Positions 1 through 7,797 of a DNA stretch of 64,000 bases are shown one piece after another. The notes under the pieces were generated by a model, which saw nothing but the letters and a program-made list of their open reading frames with translations, had not been told where the DNA came from and did no database searches. Within the stretch, counting starts at the first letter, position 1, and every line of letters begins with the position of its first letter. The stretch comes from Lachnospiraceae bacterium. GTDB lineage: Bacteria; Bacillota; Clostridia; Lachnospirales; Lachnospiraceae. The stretch spans positions 17,541 through 81,540 of the forward strand of contig JAFRWW010000038.1 in the NCBI GenBank assembly GCA_017441585.1. Direction: 5' to 3'. Made by a program: the position numbers and the translations under genes.

Positions 1-1
1 G

Positions 2-190
2 GGCAATACACAGATCTATGTCAATTGGCCAACAATATCTATGACAGAATATCTCGTGCCGAAAATTGAAGAACAGCGAAAACTTGGAGCATACTTTAAG
101 AATCTCGACAACCTTATCACCCTTCATCAGCGTAAGTGTGATTTCATGAAAGAGTTGAAGAAGGGCCTTTTTCAGCAGATGTTTGTTTAG
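2..190 (+). CDS. hsdS: Type I restriction-modification specificity subunit (HsdS), 3' end only
   Basis: The frame beginning at base 2 is open to a TAG at 188-190 and encodes the last 62 residues of a protein that starts outside the window. The end, with [20 protein letters not shown] followed by [20 protein letters not shown], is the characteristic C-terminal conserved helix of HsdS, the DNA-recognition subunit of type I restriction-modification complexes. The preceding [14 protein letters not shown] segment is the end of the second target-recognition domain. HsdS acts in the cytoplasm with HsdM and HsdR, which should lie upstream. Only the C-terminal coiled-coil region is visible, so the recognised sequence cannot be inferred. 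Confidence 0.9.
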   Translation, partial: GNTQIYVNWPTISMTEYLVPKIEEQRKLGAYFKNLDNLITLHQRKCDFMKELKKGLFQQMFV

Positions 191-200
191 GGAGACTGGT

Positions 201-1016
201 ATGGCCGGTTATAAAAAGGGCGAGAAAGAGGCTTTGTTGATATTGCAGTCCATGGGTATTGAGATGGATGAGTCGTACCATGATGATAATTCACGGGATA
301 GTATGCCGGATTTGAGATACGCGGATGGACGGTATATAGAGGTGACGCACACTCTCCATAACTATTTTTTGTATGAAAGAATGAATGATTATACCCAGCT
401 TGAGACAGAGAAGTACTCTGAAGAATGGCCTCAAAGACATTTGGATTTGCAGGCAAAATATGAGACCTCGTATGAGCGGCTACGTAACTGTGATTATGAG
501 AAAACAGGGGATGGCTATTTGACAGGTAAGGCGTTACAAGTCTATCGTGAAGACTGCAATCGAATCAAATCTCATATGGGTTATGATCCATCAGAAGATG
601 ACCCGGAAAAGCAATGGTCAGAATTTAAATGCGATACTCCCATTGTCCAGTATTCTACAGATAATATCCTGCGTGAGGTGATATCTAAGGAGAAAAATCA
701 TAGATCCGGTGATACGGATCTATTTTTGTTTGTCACTTCGGAGGAGTACAATCACATGCAGGAACTGCTTGACCAGAAAGCATGGAATGCAGCTACTGAA
801 CAATTTTTGATGGTCTTATACAAATCCCCTTTCCCGGTGATCTATATTTGTTCATGGAACATCTATGAGCAGAAATATGATCCTGAAGAAGTACACATGG
901 TGAGGTTATACAAATCGGAGTCTGGAGTAAGGTGGGATTGGAATTTCCATCATGATTTGTTTTGGAGATCAATTCCTATATCCACGAATAAAGAGTCAAG
1001 TGAAGGAGAAGGGTAA
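201..1016 (+). CDS. Hypothetical protein downstream of hsdS, possible nuclease-like core
   Basis: I do not recognise this 271-residue protein. ATG 201 is preferred over the TTG at 183 because GGGAGA lies just upstream at 190-195 and the TTG start would overlap the hsdS stop. The segment MPDLRYADGRYIEVTHT near residues 35-50 has the spacing of a PD...(D/E)xK-type nuclease core (Pro-Asp, then Glu-Val-Thr), but the usual Lys is Thr, so this is only a suggestion. The rest is rich in aromatic and acidic residues with no signal peptide or membrane span, so it is probably cytoplasmic. It follows hsdS by 10 bases and could be co-transcribed with the restriction locus. Its last 67 bases overlap the convergent gene on the other strand. 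Confidence 0.7.
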   Translation: MAGYKKGEKEALLILQSMGIEMDESYHDDNSRDSMPDLRYADGRYIEVTHTLHNYFLYERMNDYTQLETEKYSEEWPQRHLDLQAKYETSYERLRNCDYEKTGDGYLTGKALQVYREDCNRIKSHMGYDPSEDDPEKQWSEFKCDTPIVQYSTDNILREVISKEKNHRSGDTDLFLFVTSEEYNHMQELLDQKAWNAATEQFLMVLYKSPFPVIYICSWNIYEQKYDPEEVHMVRLYKSESGVRWDWNFHHDLFWRSIPISTNKESSEGEG

Positions 1017-2065
1017 TCTCTTTCAACTAATTGATCAAATAAATCTGCAGTGTTTTTAAGCTGGTAAATTAATTTGTGATAGCTTTTACTTAGTTCATTT
1101 ATCAGAGGATCATCAGATATCTCACTGAAATCGGTATAGTCTAAAGAAAGATCAATGGGAGGTAAGCAATGTGTTATACCATGAGTTCGTTTGCTGAATA
1201 GAAAAATGCCTGAAGACCATAGTTCTTCAATATATTTTCTTAGAAGGTATTCGTGTGGTAGTATGATGCGCTCGATTATGGTCTGTCTTGTTACAAACAT
1301 AAAACTCCATTTTTCAGTATGGATAAAATTATCAACAAAGCGTGCTAATTCCTTTTGCTTTTCTTTACTGAGTATCCACCATTTCCGCTCTTGTAAAAGC
1401 TTTCCCTTTTTTGTGTTGAGCTTAGGGATGTTTTTCATTAAGAATGAATATAGATCGTATTCTTCCTGAAGTAAGAAGTCTTCGAATAGAGCAATGGGCT
1501 CATAAGAATATGAGCCGGGTGTATCAGGCCATAGATCATCTGTGTAGAACTCAGCATACATATTACGTAGGTTTGCTATTCTTTTTTTTAAGGATCTTAA
1601 TTCGTCATTTCTTCGGCGAAGCTTAGCTTCGAGAGTCTTGCGCTTAAACTCTTTTCCTTCATATTTTATCATGTGAGAGGTTGGTGATTTTTGAAGGTGC
1701 TCCTCAATATCGGAGATCTTATCCTCTGTATCCAATATTATTTTGTGCAGTAAGAGTATTTCATTTCGTAGCTTGTTGTAAGACCATATAGGCGAATACT
1801 GCTCATCTATATCTGCACCATTATTTGAGCCTTCAGATAACGAGACGGAAGTAATACCATCGTTATTTATATGAGGTTTCAAGAAAAAACCATTATAGAC
1901 TATTGATTCTCCATATCCGGGCCAAATGCTGTCATTTATATCACCAAATACCAAATTCAGATATTCTGTTAGTCTGCGCTTTACATCAAGTATGGCCTGA
2001 CTTTTTAAAGTTGTTTTCTCTGCCCAGTCATATTGCTGTTTAACAAATTCTATGAATTCAACCAT
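950..2065 (-). CDS. Hypothetical coiled-coil protein, convergent with the hsdS-side gene
   Basis: This is a 371-residue protein of unknown family on the minus strand, starting at ATG 2065-2063 with a purine-rich AGGAGAT stretch a few bases upstream on that strand. Residues ~95-170 are charged and heptad-like (DTEDKISDIEEHL, LEAKLRRRNDELRSLKKRIA), which predicts a coiled coil. The remainder is rich in Trp, Tyr and Phe with no signal peptide, so it is probably cytoplasmic. Codon use is AT-rich like the flanking accessory genes. It is the only convincing minus-strand gene in the window and its 3' end overlaps the plus-strand gene by 67 bases. The position beside a restriction locus suggests a defence or mobile-element role, but nothing in the sequence proves one. 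Confidence 0.7.
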   Translation of the reverse strand: MVEFIEFVKQQYDWAEKTTLKSQAILDVKRRLTEYLNLVFGDINDSIWPGYGESIVYNGFFLKPHINNDGITSVSLSEGSNNGADIDEQYSPIWSYNKLRNEILLLHKIILDTEDKISDIEEHLQKSPTSHMIKYEGKEFKRKTLEAKLRRRNDELRSLKKRIANLRNMYAEFYTDDLWPDTPGSYSYEPIALFEDFLLQEEYDLYSFLMKNIPKLNTKKGKLLQERKWWILSKEKQKELARFVDNFIHTEKWSFMFVTRQTIIERIILPHEYLLRKYIEELWSSGIFLFSKRTHGITHCLPPIDLSLDYTDFSEISDDPLINELSKSYHKLIYQLKNTADLFDQLVERDYPSPSLDSLFVDIGIDLQNKS

Positions 2066-2325
2066 GGGTAGTGATCTCCTTTCTGAAACTGGCTGAAATT
2101 ATATCATAAAAATTAATTTGAAAAAATAGAAAAGAGAAACGCAAATTGTGAAAGTTATAGAGGTTTTATTTGTGATCATTACTGGATTTGGGGGGAAATT
2201 CATAATTTGGTTGATTTTACCATTGTACTATTATTTTAAGCGCGTGAGGATATCATAGTAATCTAACCTGACGCTTGATGGTGAAACACTGAATTGGGCG
2301 TGTACTTATCTTAAGGAGGTAAAAA

Positions 2326-2853
2326 ATGAGCAAAAATCTGGCGTTTACAATTTCTGAGTGCTCAGGAAAATCTGTGTACACGAGAGGAGCGAAATATGGG
2401 TTTGAACGCATTGCTGAAGGTCTTGCCATATTTATTCCTGAAAATGGAATGAATATGATCGGCATCAAATCTGGAGTTTCCACTAATGACTTGGGGGGGA
2501 GAACGATATGTGTGATCCGCACGCGTGATACTCTGGAAATGCAGCTTCATGAAGCTGATATGAGTGAGGGGGGTGAAGAACTGTTTGGTTCCGTCGTGGG
2601 AATTTTTGAGACGGATTATCATAATTATCATATGATAATTGCTACAAGGAATAGGGAGGGCAAGGATGTTCATCCTATTCTTGTCCACCAGATGGTGGAC
2701 GGTTATGACGACGGAAAGAGCATAGTCAAATTTTTCGTCCGCCTTATAAATATTTTTATTGAAGCCGGGATCGTGGACATTAACAAGTGCTTGATCGGAG
2801 CAAAGAACGATTTGGTCAATTCGTTGCTTGCTAAAAAGGGGGAGGATGAGTGA
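2326..2853 (+). CDS. Hypothetical protein, first gene of the integrase operon
   Basis: This 175-residue protein is not recognised. ATG 2326 follows a perfect AAGGAGGT site (about 2312-2319). It looks soluble, with no signal peptide, membrane span or cysteine motif. The C-terminal half contains GKSIVKFFVRLINIFIEAGI and a basic tail. It starts a tightly packed run (this gene, helicase-primase-like gene, excisionase-like gene, two recombinases) all on one strand, which suggests a role in replication, mobilisation or control of the element. The next start codon lies one base beyond its stop. Accessory-type, AT-leaning codon use supports membership of the element. Confidence 0.75.
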   Translation: MSKNLAFTISECSGKSVYTRGAKYGFERIAEGLAIFIPENGMNMIGIKSGVSTNDLGGRTICVIRTRDTLEMQLHEADMSEGGEELFGSVVGIFETDYHNYHMIIATRNREGKDVHPILVHQMVDGYDDGKSIVKFFVRLINIFIEAGIVDINKCLIGAKNDLVNSLLAKKGEDE

Positions 2854-2854
2854 T

Positions 2855-4708
2855 ATGTTTGATCTGAATAATAGAACTGGTGAAGGTGATTCGAAGATCG
2901 ATAAGCGTGATGATATCAAGGCATTCATGCAGGCGTTCCTGACTACAGGAATGCCTGCGGTGGTACCCTCTGATGATGAGAATTCTGATATCAAATCGGA
3001 TGTTCGTGCTTTTCTTCATACGAGGGATGACGAGAAGCTTTCTGCTGATTCGGAAGATGATGGTGATTTTAAGCAGGGCATGCTTAAGATTGTTAGAGGT
3101 GACGTGCCTATAAGCCGTATGTCAGATGATGAAGAGGCTGAGTATGATTCCGATATCAAATCGGACATCCATGCGTTTGTTCATACGGAGGATAATGAGG
3201 AGCTTTCTGCAGATTCAGAAGATGATGTTGAGGCAGTTATGTCTGACACGAAGACTTTTAAGTACTCTTCCTCGGATAGAGATGGGAACAAGGCATACCA
3301 TCAGGCGCTTGATTTCATCAAGCGTCACGAGCTCACCTTCCTCGAAAACAGGGTTCCGGTCAGGGATGTGTCTTATTGGAACGGTAGATATTGGGAGCTG
3401 CTCCATGAAGAAAAGCTTCAGCAGATGATCTATGACCAGCTCACTGCAGAGGATAAGGAAAGAGCCAACAGCATCGCGTCTAACTTGAAAAATATCGCAG
3501 CGTACGTACTCCATGAGGTGAGGAGGCGGCAGAATGAAGACGGATCCAGATTTACCCAGGATGATTGGGTTAAAGCCTCAACAAGGGTCGTGTTCAGAGA
3601 TGGTACGGTTTATGATGTGATGACTGGAAAGACGCATAGTTCTAAGCCTAAGTATCCATACGAATACGCCATAAACTGTGAATACATCGAAGGAACTGAG
3701 TCCACGCCGGTTTATGATTCATTACGCGAGAATGCTACAGGTGGTGACTTGGAATCTATGGCATTGTTCGATTATACCGTCGGGTATCTTGTTCTTCCGA
3801 CCAGGAACGGTAAGTGTTTTTTTGTTCTGGCTTACGCTCCCGATTCAGGGAAAAGCATATTTGGTTCATTTGTTGAAAACATATTTGAATATGATCAGGT
3901 GAAGAAAACAAGGCTTGATAAGGTTTCAGAAAATTTTGAAATGGCGGGAATCAACAGGGTTAGGCTACTGACTTGCTTCGAGGCAGATGGTAGAAAAATG
4001 GCAGCTGGTGTCGTGACAGAATTGAAAAATCTGTCTGGTGAGGAAGTAATAAGGATGAGAGCGATGCGGAGAAACCCTGTTAGTGTTGAGACCAAGTTTA
4101 AGATGCTCTTTGGCTCAAATTATGGATTTTATCCTCCTGCGGGGACAGAGGTTGATCAGGCATTTTATCGTAGAATAAGGATTCTTCCTTTTGTTCAGAG
4201 CGTGCCGGAGTCAGAGCGTGACGGTGAGATGCAGACAAAGCTGATGGCTGAAAGAGATTACATCGTATCAAACGCACTCAGGAGATACTCTGCTTACGTT
4301 AGAAAGCATGGGATTACCTGTTTCCCGGAGTCTGATTTATCCAAGGAGATTAAGAAATCTTGGATGAATCTGGACTCATTTCACGAGGAGGTGCTTCGTG
4401 ATCTGATTGAGTATTCAGGGGACGATGGTGATCGTATTGCCAAGTGTGACCTTGTTCACGTGTACAGGCAGAGGGTGAATGAGGCAAATGATAAGGGGGG
4501 AGAACACGTTCTTTTAATGAATAAAGACCTGTTCAGCCTTGTGGAAAAGGTGTTTCCGTCCTGCGTCATGGGTGATGGTGTCAAGACCAGGCATGTGTTG
4601 CTGAGTGAGTGCAAATCACCGGTTCATGCAATTGGCCGTCTTCGTTGGAAGGAGTCGGTGAGCCCTTCTCCGCATATGGCCACCGTGATGCACAAGGGGA
4701 AATATTAG
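2855..4708 (+). CDS. P4/D5-family phage-plasmid helicase-primase homologue (DUF5906-like)
   Basis: This is a 617-residue protein. ATG 2855 sits one base after the previous stop and about nine bases from GGAGG at 2841-2845; the in-frame ATG at 2846 abuts that site and is less likely. The C-terminal half resembles SF3-type helicases of the P4/D5 group. A P-loop of degenerate form is at residues ~328-334 (APDSGKS), an acidic Walker-B-like strand reads LLTCFEADG, a sensor-1 strand reads FKMLFGSN, and an arginine-rich FYRRIRILPF follows. Such proteins unwind or prime DNA for integrative elements and satellite phages. The N-terminal ~130 residues are very acidic and contain a 28-residue duplicated block (44-71 and 99-126). 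No zinc-finger primase domain is evident, so primase activity is uncertain. Confidence 0.75.
   Translation: MFDLNNRTGEGDSKIDKRDDIKAFMQAFLTTGMPAVVPSDDENSDIKSDVRAFLHTRDDEKLSADSEDDGDFKQGMLKIVRGDVPISRMSDDEEAEYDSDIKSDIHAFVHTEDNEELSADSEDDVEAVMSDTKTFKYSSSDRDGNKAYHQALDFIKRHELTFLENRVPVRDVSYWNGRYWELLHEEKLQQMIYDQLTAEDKERANSIASNLKNIAAYVLHEVRRRQNEDGSRFTQDDWVKASTRVVFRDGTVYDVMTGKTHSSKPKYPYEYAINCEYIEGTESTPVYDSLRENATGGDLESMALFDYTVGYLVLPTRNGKCFFVLAYAPDSGKSIFGSFVENIFEYDQVKKTRLDKVSENFEMAGINRVRLLTCFEADGRKMAAGVVTELKNLSGEEVIRMRAMRRNPVSVETKFKMLFGSNYGFYPPAGTEVDQAFYRRIRILPFVQSVPESERDGEMQTKLMAERDYIVSNALRRYSAYVRKHGITCFPESDLSKEIKKSWMNLDSFHEEVLRDLIEYSGDDGDRIAKCDLVHVYRQRVNEANDKGGEHVLLMNKDLFSLVEKVFPSCVMGDGVKTRHVLLSECKSPVHAIGRLRWKESVSPSPHMATVMHKGKY
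2984..3232 (+). repeat. Duplicated 84-bp block in the acidic N-terminus of the helicase-primase homologue
   Basis: Two in-frame copies of a 28-residue segment lie at 2984-3067 and 3149-3232, 165 bases apart start to start. Both follow the pattern SDIKSD-(V/I)-x-AF-(L/V)-HT then (K/E)-LSADSEDD. A third, weaker relative (DDIKAFMQAFLTT) lies just upstream. The copies have diverged at several codons, so the duplication is not very recent. Confidence 0.85.
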
Positions 4709-4768
4709 TTTGCTCACATGCATGAGGAAGACGCTCAATTATATAACATTTTTACGAGGAGGTTGCTT

Positions 4769-4978
4769 ATGGATAACAAAATTAAAAATATGGAACGATT
4801 AGTATATACCGCGGAGGATATACGCAGGCTACTTTGTCTATCCAGATCCAAGGCATATGCTTTTCTGGATGAGGTTTACCACAGCGCTACGCCTCCGTTT
4901 CGGGTGATTAAGGTGGGTAAGTTGGTAAGGGTTCCAAAAGAGGATTTTGACAATTGGATCAGAGGATCGACTGGATGA
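4769..4978 (+). CDS. Excisionase-like small helix-turn-helix protein
   Basis: The predicted product is 69 residues from ATG 4769, which follows GAGGAGG at 4756-4762; an upstream in-frame ATG at 4718 has no comparable site. The sequence VYTAEDIRRLLCLSRSKAYAFLDE followed by FRVIKVGKLVRVPKEDFDNWI is the winged-helix layout of MerR/Xis-type excisionase proteins, with an N-terminal recognition helix and the wing ending in ...DFxxWI. Such proteins bind attachment-site arms and steer tyrosine recombinases toward excision. It lies directly upstream of two integrase genes, which supports that role. It could alternatively be a small transcription regulator of the element. Confidence 0.8.
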   Translation: MDNKIKNMERLVYTAEDIRRLLCLSRSKAYAFLDEVYHSATPPFRVIKVGKLVRVPKEDFDNWIRGSTG

Positions 4979-4990
4979 ATGGAGGTGAAC

Positions 4991-5011
4991 ATGCTAAATG
5001 GTAAAGAATAA
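4991..5011 (+). other. Six-codon mini-ORF overlapping the integrase start
   Basis: ATG 4991 opens a reading frame (MLNGKE, stop TAA 5009-5011) that overlaps the first codons of the recombinase gene in another frame. Its start is better spaced from GGAGGTG (4981-4987) than the integrase ATG at 4998. This may be chance, or a leader that couples or dampens integrase translation. Confidence 0.35.
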
Positions 5012-6179
5012 TGAAATTAAGGGAGCTGTCTTTTTCAGGGGCAGCTCTTGGTATCATAGGCTCCGCATTAGGAATACTGATGGCAGTATAAAATGGACTA
5101 AGAAAGGTGGCTTTAACTCTGAAGAAGAGGCTATGGAGGCTTACGAAAAGGCTGAAGCAAAATTCATGGCCGACAGTGAGGATTATGAGCGACAGAGAAA
5201 CGGTTATGCCGGGATGACTTTGTCAGGTTTTCTTACAGCCTGGTTTGAAAATGAGTATGCTCCCAGGGTAAGGACTAATACCAGAGCACTTGGACGGTAT
5301 GTGTTGGAAAAGCTTATACTCCCGTCTATTAAGCAGGATACACCGCTTAGTCTTGTAAATACGGCTTTCCTGGATGCTCTTCTTGTGGAGGCAGCAAAGG
5401 TGACAGAATCTTCCGGCAATAAGTGCAGAGAGTTTTTGTACCTGGCCTTTGAGGATGCAAGAGCTGAGAAGATAGTAGATTTTAATCCTGTAAAAAACTG
5501 TCAGAGATATTTAAGAAGGACACCGCGAGTCACTGTTTACAGTAAAGATAAACTTAAAGTGTTCCTTGAGGCGGCTCAGAATAGTAATTGGTATCTTGAG
5601 GTGTTGCTTGCACTCTTTGTGGGATTACGCAAGGGGGAGATAAGGGGGCTTAAGTTTTCGGATTTTGATATAGAACATGAGACAGTGCTGATCGAGAGGC
5701 AGATCGTCGACGAGATAGATGGAGATGGACGGGAGGAGAGTGTGGCACGCTTCAGAGAATCTCCTCCGAAAACTACAAACAGTCACAGAATCCTTCGTGT
5801 CCCTCATGTTGTTATCAGAGAACTTCAAAAAAGGCAGGAGATGGTGGAAAGAAATAAGAACGAGAACGGTGATGGGTATGTTGATAATGGATATGTCAGC
5901 TGTCAGATGAATGGTTATCCGAGATCGAGCACATCTTTTAATACTGCTCTTAGTAGGATTACTGACAGGGTCGGATTACCACATATCACGCCTCACGGGC
6001 TTAGGCATATGTTCGCTACGATCTTGATGGAGAACAATGTTCCGCTTGTTAAGATATCTGCGTTGCTGGGGCATTCGTCCATAAATACTACTTTTGAGTA
6101 CTATTGTGAGGTTATGGATGAGAATGAAAAAATACTGAACTTTATGAATGAAAAGCTTGGGGGAAGGAGGCTCGTATGA
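4998..6179 (+). CDS. Tyrosine recombinase (phage-type integrase), first of two
   Basis: This is a 393-residue site-specific recombinase that would cut and rejoin attachment sites of the element. Residues ~1-55 form an AP2-like arm-binding domain (SSWYHRLRIRNTDGSIKW, GGFNSEEEAMEAYEKAE). A SAM-like core-binding domain spans roughly 65-170, and the catalytic domain follows. The catalytic set is visible: Arg in GLRKGEIRGL, His-x-x-Arg in PHGLRHMF, the GHSS histidine and the nucleophile region FEYYCEV. The length is normal for Tn916/Int-type integrases. ATG 4998 is used because the domain starts there, although the GGAGGTG site is rather far upstream and a six-codon mini-ORF intervenes. The stop overlaps the start of the second recombinase by four bases (ATGA), implying translational coupling. 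Confidence 0.92.
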   Translation: MVKNNEIKGAVFFRGSSWYHRLRIRNTDGSIKWTKKGGFNSEEEAMEAYEKAEAKFMADSEDYERQRNGYAGMTLSGFLTAWFENEYAPRVRTNTRALGRYVLEKLILPSIKQDTPLSLVNTAFLDALLVEAAKVTESSGNKCREFLYLAFEDARAEKIVDFNPVKNCQRYLRRTPRVTVYSKDKLKVFLEAAQNSNWYLEVLLALFVGLRKGEIRGLKFSDFDIEHETVLIERQIVDEIDGDGREESVARFRESPPKTTNSHRILRVPHVVIRELQKRQEMVERNKNENGDGYVDNGYVSCQMNGYPRSSTSFNTALSRITDRVGLPHITPHGLRHMFATILMENNVPLVKISALLGHSSINTTFEYYCEVMDENEKILNFMNEKLGGRRLV

Positions 6180-7504
6180 GTATAGATCTTTCAATCATGA
6201 ATTATACAGGATATTATGTGAAACCTGTGATGAAGATCAAAGGAAAATATGGATACAGGGTGGAACTAAGATACGGTGATGGTACTGTGAAAACACAGCA
6301 GAAAGCCGGTTTTACTACTAAAAGAGAAGCGAATTCAGCCAGGGACATTACCCTGGCTGAATTACACAAGGGAACATATCTTCTGTTCCAAAATCTGACG
6401 GTGGATGAGTTTGAGACCTACTGGCTGGAGGATGTTTTTGCTATGTCGGATGTGTCCTTTGAGAGCATCAGGACCTACAGATACGTAATTAAAAATCATA
6501 TTTTACCCTACTGGGGGAAAAGGAGTCTTGTATCCATTACCGGAGCAGATGTGAAGCGGTTGTATGATATTGTAAGCGAAAAATCACGTTCGGTAGCGGG
6601 GCTTCTTAAAACTGTAGTTAATACTTCAATGAAATACGCCGTGTATATCAAAGCAATCAGTGAAAATCCTGCTCAGGGCGTTAGACTTCCGGGAAAGAAG
6701 GATATGGGAATACATACACGAAATATAGATGTGACCAAAACTTTAAGTGAGGATGAGATTCTCAGGCTCATTGAAGCGAGTAAGGATACGCCTATTTATA
6801 TGCAGGTGCTGTTTAATGTGCTTATGGGACTGAGAAGGTCTGAAATAATTGGGGTTAAGTATTCTGATGTGGATTTTATCGAACATAAACTAAGGGTTGA
6901 ACGTCAGCTGGGAATAGATAAAGATGCTGAAAAGGAAAAATTGCAGCCTAAGACTTATACCAAGCAGGAGATAGATCTGAAGACCAGATCCAGCCACAGA
7001 ATATTACCTATTCCTGATTTGGTATTTGAAGCTATTCTGGAGCAGAGAAAAATATATGACAGGAACAAAAGCCGCAGACAGCATGGGAAGTATGTGTTTC
7101 AGGATCTGGGATATATCTGTTGTTCCAGTTATGGCAGACCCAGGAGCAGGAATTACCATTGGAAGCATTATAAGAAACTTCTTAAGGATACTGGGCTTCC
7201 TGATATCGGATGGCATGATTTAAGGAGCAGCTATTGTACGCTTTTACTTAAAAATGACTTCAGTCCTAAGGCAGTGTCAAGGCTTATGGGACATTCAAAG
7301 GAAATCATTACAGCTGATGTATATGGAGATAATCGTCAGATACTGGTGGATTATGATTATATATCAAAAATAACAGATTACATGGATGCTGTGCTTCCGG
7401 ATGATAAGGCCGGAGGGGTGGCTTGTACGGATCCGCTGGATATAGTCATTGATGTGGAAGAATACTTGAAGCCTGTACAACCTGATGGGCAAAATATTAT
7501 ATGA
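6176..7504 (+). CDS. Tyrosine recombinase (phage-type integrase), second of two
   Basis: This is a 442-residue paralogue of the preceding recombinase. An AP2-like arm-binding domain (KIKGKYGYRVELRYGDGTVK, then AGFTTKREANSARD) leads into a core-binding domain and a catalytic domain. The catalytic domain contains GLRRSEIIGV, WHDLRSSYCTLL, LMGHSKEIITADVYGD, and the Arg, His-x-x-Arg, His and Tyr of the family. It is ~50 residues longer than its partner, mainly in a C-terminal tail of acidic and Gly/Val-rich sequence. Tandem recombinases that overlap at ATGA are found in elements needing two different recombinase subunits. The pair may act as a heteromer, or one may handle integration and the other excision. 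An intrinsic terminator follows about 60 bases downstream. Confidence 0.92.
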   Translation: MSIDLSIMNYTGYYVKPVMKIKGKYGYRVELRYGDGTVKTQQKAGFTTKREANSARDITLAELHKGTYLLFQNLTVDEFETYWLEDVFAMSDVSFESIRTYRYVIKNHILPYWGKRSLVSITGADVKRLYDIVSEKSRSVAGLLKTVVNTSMKYAVYIKAISENPAQGVRLPGKKDMGIHTRNIDVTKTLSEDEILRLIEASKDTPIYMQVLFNVLMGLRRSEIIGVKYSDVDFIEHKLRVERQLGIDKDAEKEKLQPKTYTKQEIDLKTRSSHRILPIPDLVFEAILEQRKIYDRNKSRRQHGKYVFQDLGYICCSSYGRPRSRNYHWKHYKKLLKDTGLPDIGWHDLRSSYCTLLLKNDFSPKAVSRLMGHSKEIITADVYGDNRQILVDYDYISKITDYMDAVLPDDKAGGVACTDPLDIVIDVEEYLKPVQPDGQNII

Positions 7505-7561
7505 TTTTGACAGGCGATTTTATAGGGCTAAGAAAGGCTGAAGATATGTGTGATGGTATTT

Positions 7562-7589
7562 AAGATGAGGTGGACAACACCTCATTTTT
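7562..7589 (+). terminator. Intrinsic terminator of the recombinase operon
   Basis: The arms ATGAGGTG (7565-7572) and CACCTCAT (7578-7585) form an 8-bp perfect stem with a GACAA loop, followed by TTTT. The upstream AAG can extend the stem against the U-run. It lies about 60 bases beyond the second recombinase stop. Confidence 0.75.
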
Positions 7590-7673
7590 GCATTAAAATT
7601 ATGAAATACGGATTTAAGGCGTCCATGAAATCCATAGCGTTTTTATAGTGTTAAATTGTCTTGGAAAAATAAT

Positions 7674-7784
7674 TTGGTGACCCAACTTTGTCCAAAGCTT
7701 AAAATCAGCATGAGCAACTTTGTCCAAACGTAAATTTTGGACAAAGTGCGGGCGAATGGAATAACTTTTTTGTTGGGTCACCAA
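7674..7784. repeat. Inverted/direct repeat cluster between recombinases and uvrB; candidate attachment or arm-binding region
   Basis: A perfect 13-bp inverted repeat (TTGGTGACCCAAC at 7674-7686, GTTGGGTCACCAA at 7772-7784) brackets 85 bp. Inside, CAACTTTGTCCAAA occurs directly at 7683-7696 and 7715-7728, and 12 of its 14 bases recur in inverted orientation at 7736-7747 (TTTGGACAAAGT). The first direct copy overlaps the left inverted arm. This mix of outer inverted arms and inner repeats resembles recombinase core and arm sites, but an operator cluster or a miniature element is possible. The cluster ends 13 bases before the probable uvrB start codon. Confidence 0.65.
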
Positions 7785-7797
7785 TAGGTAAGTGATT

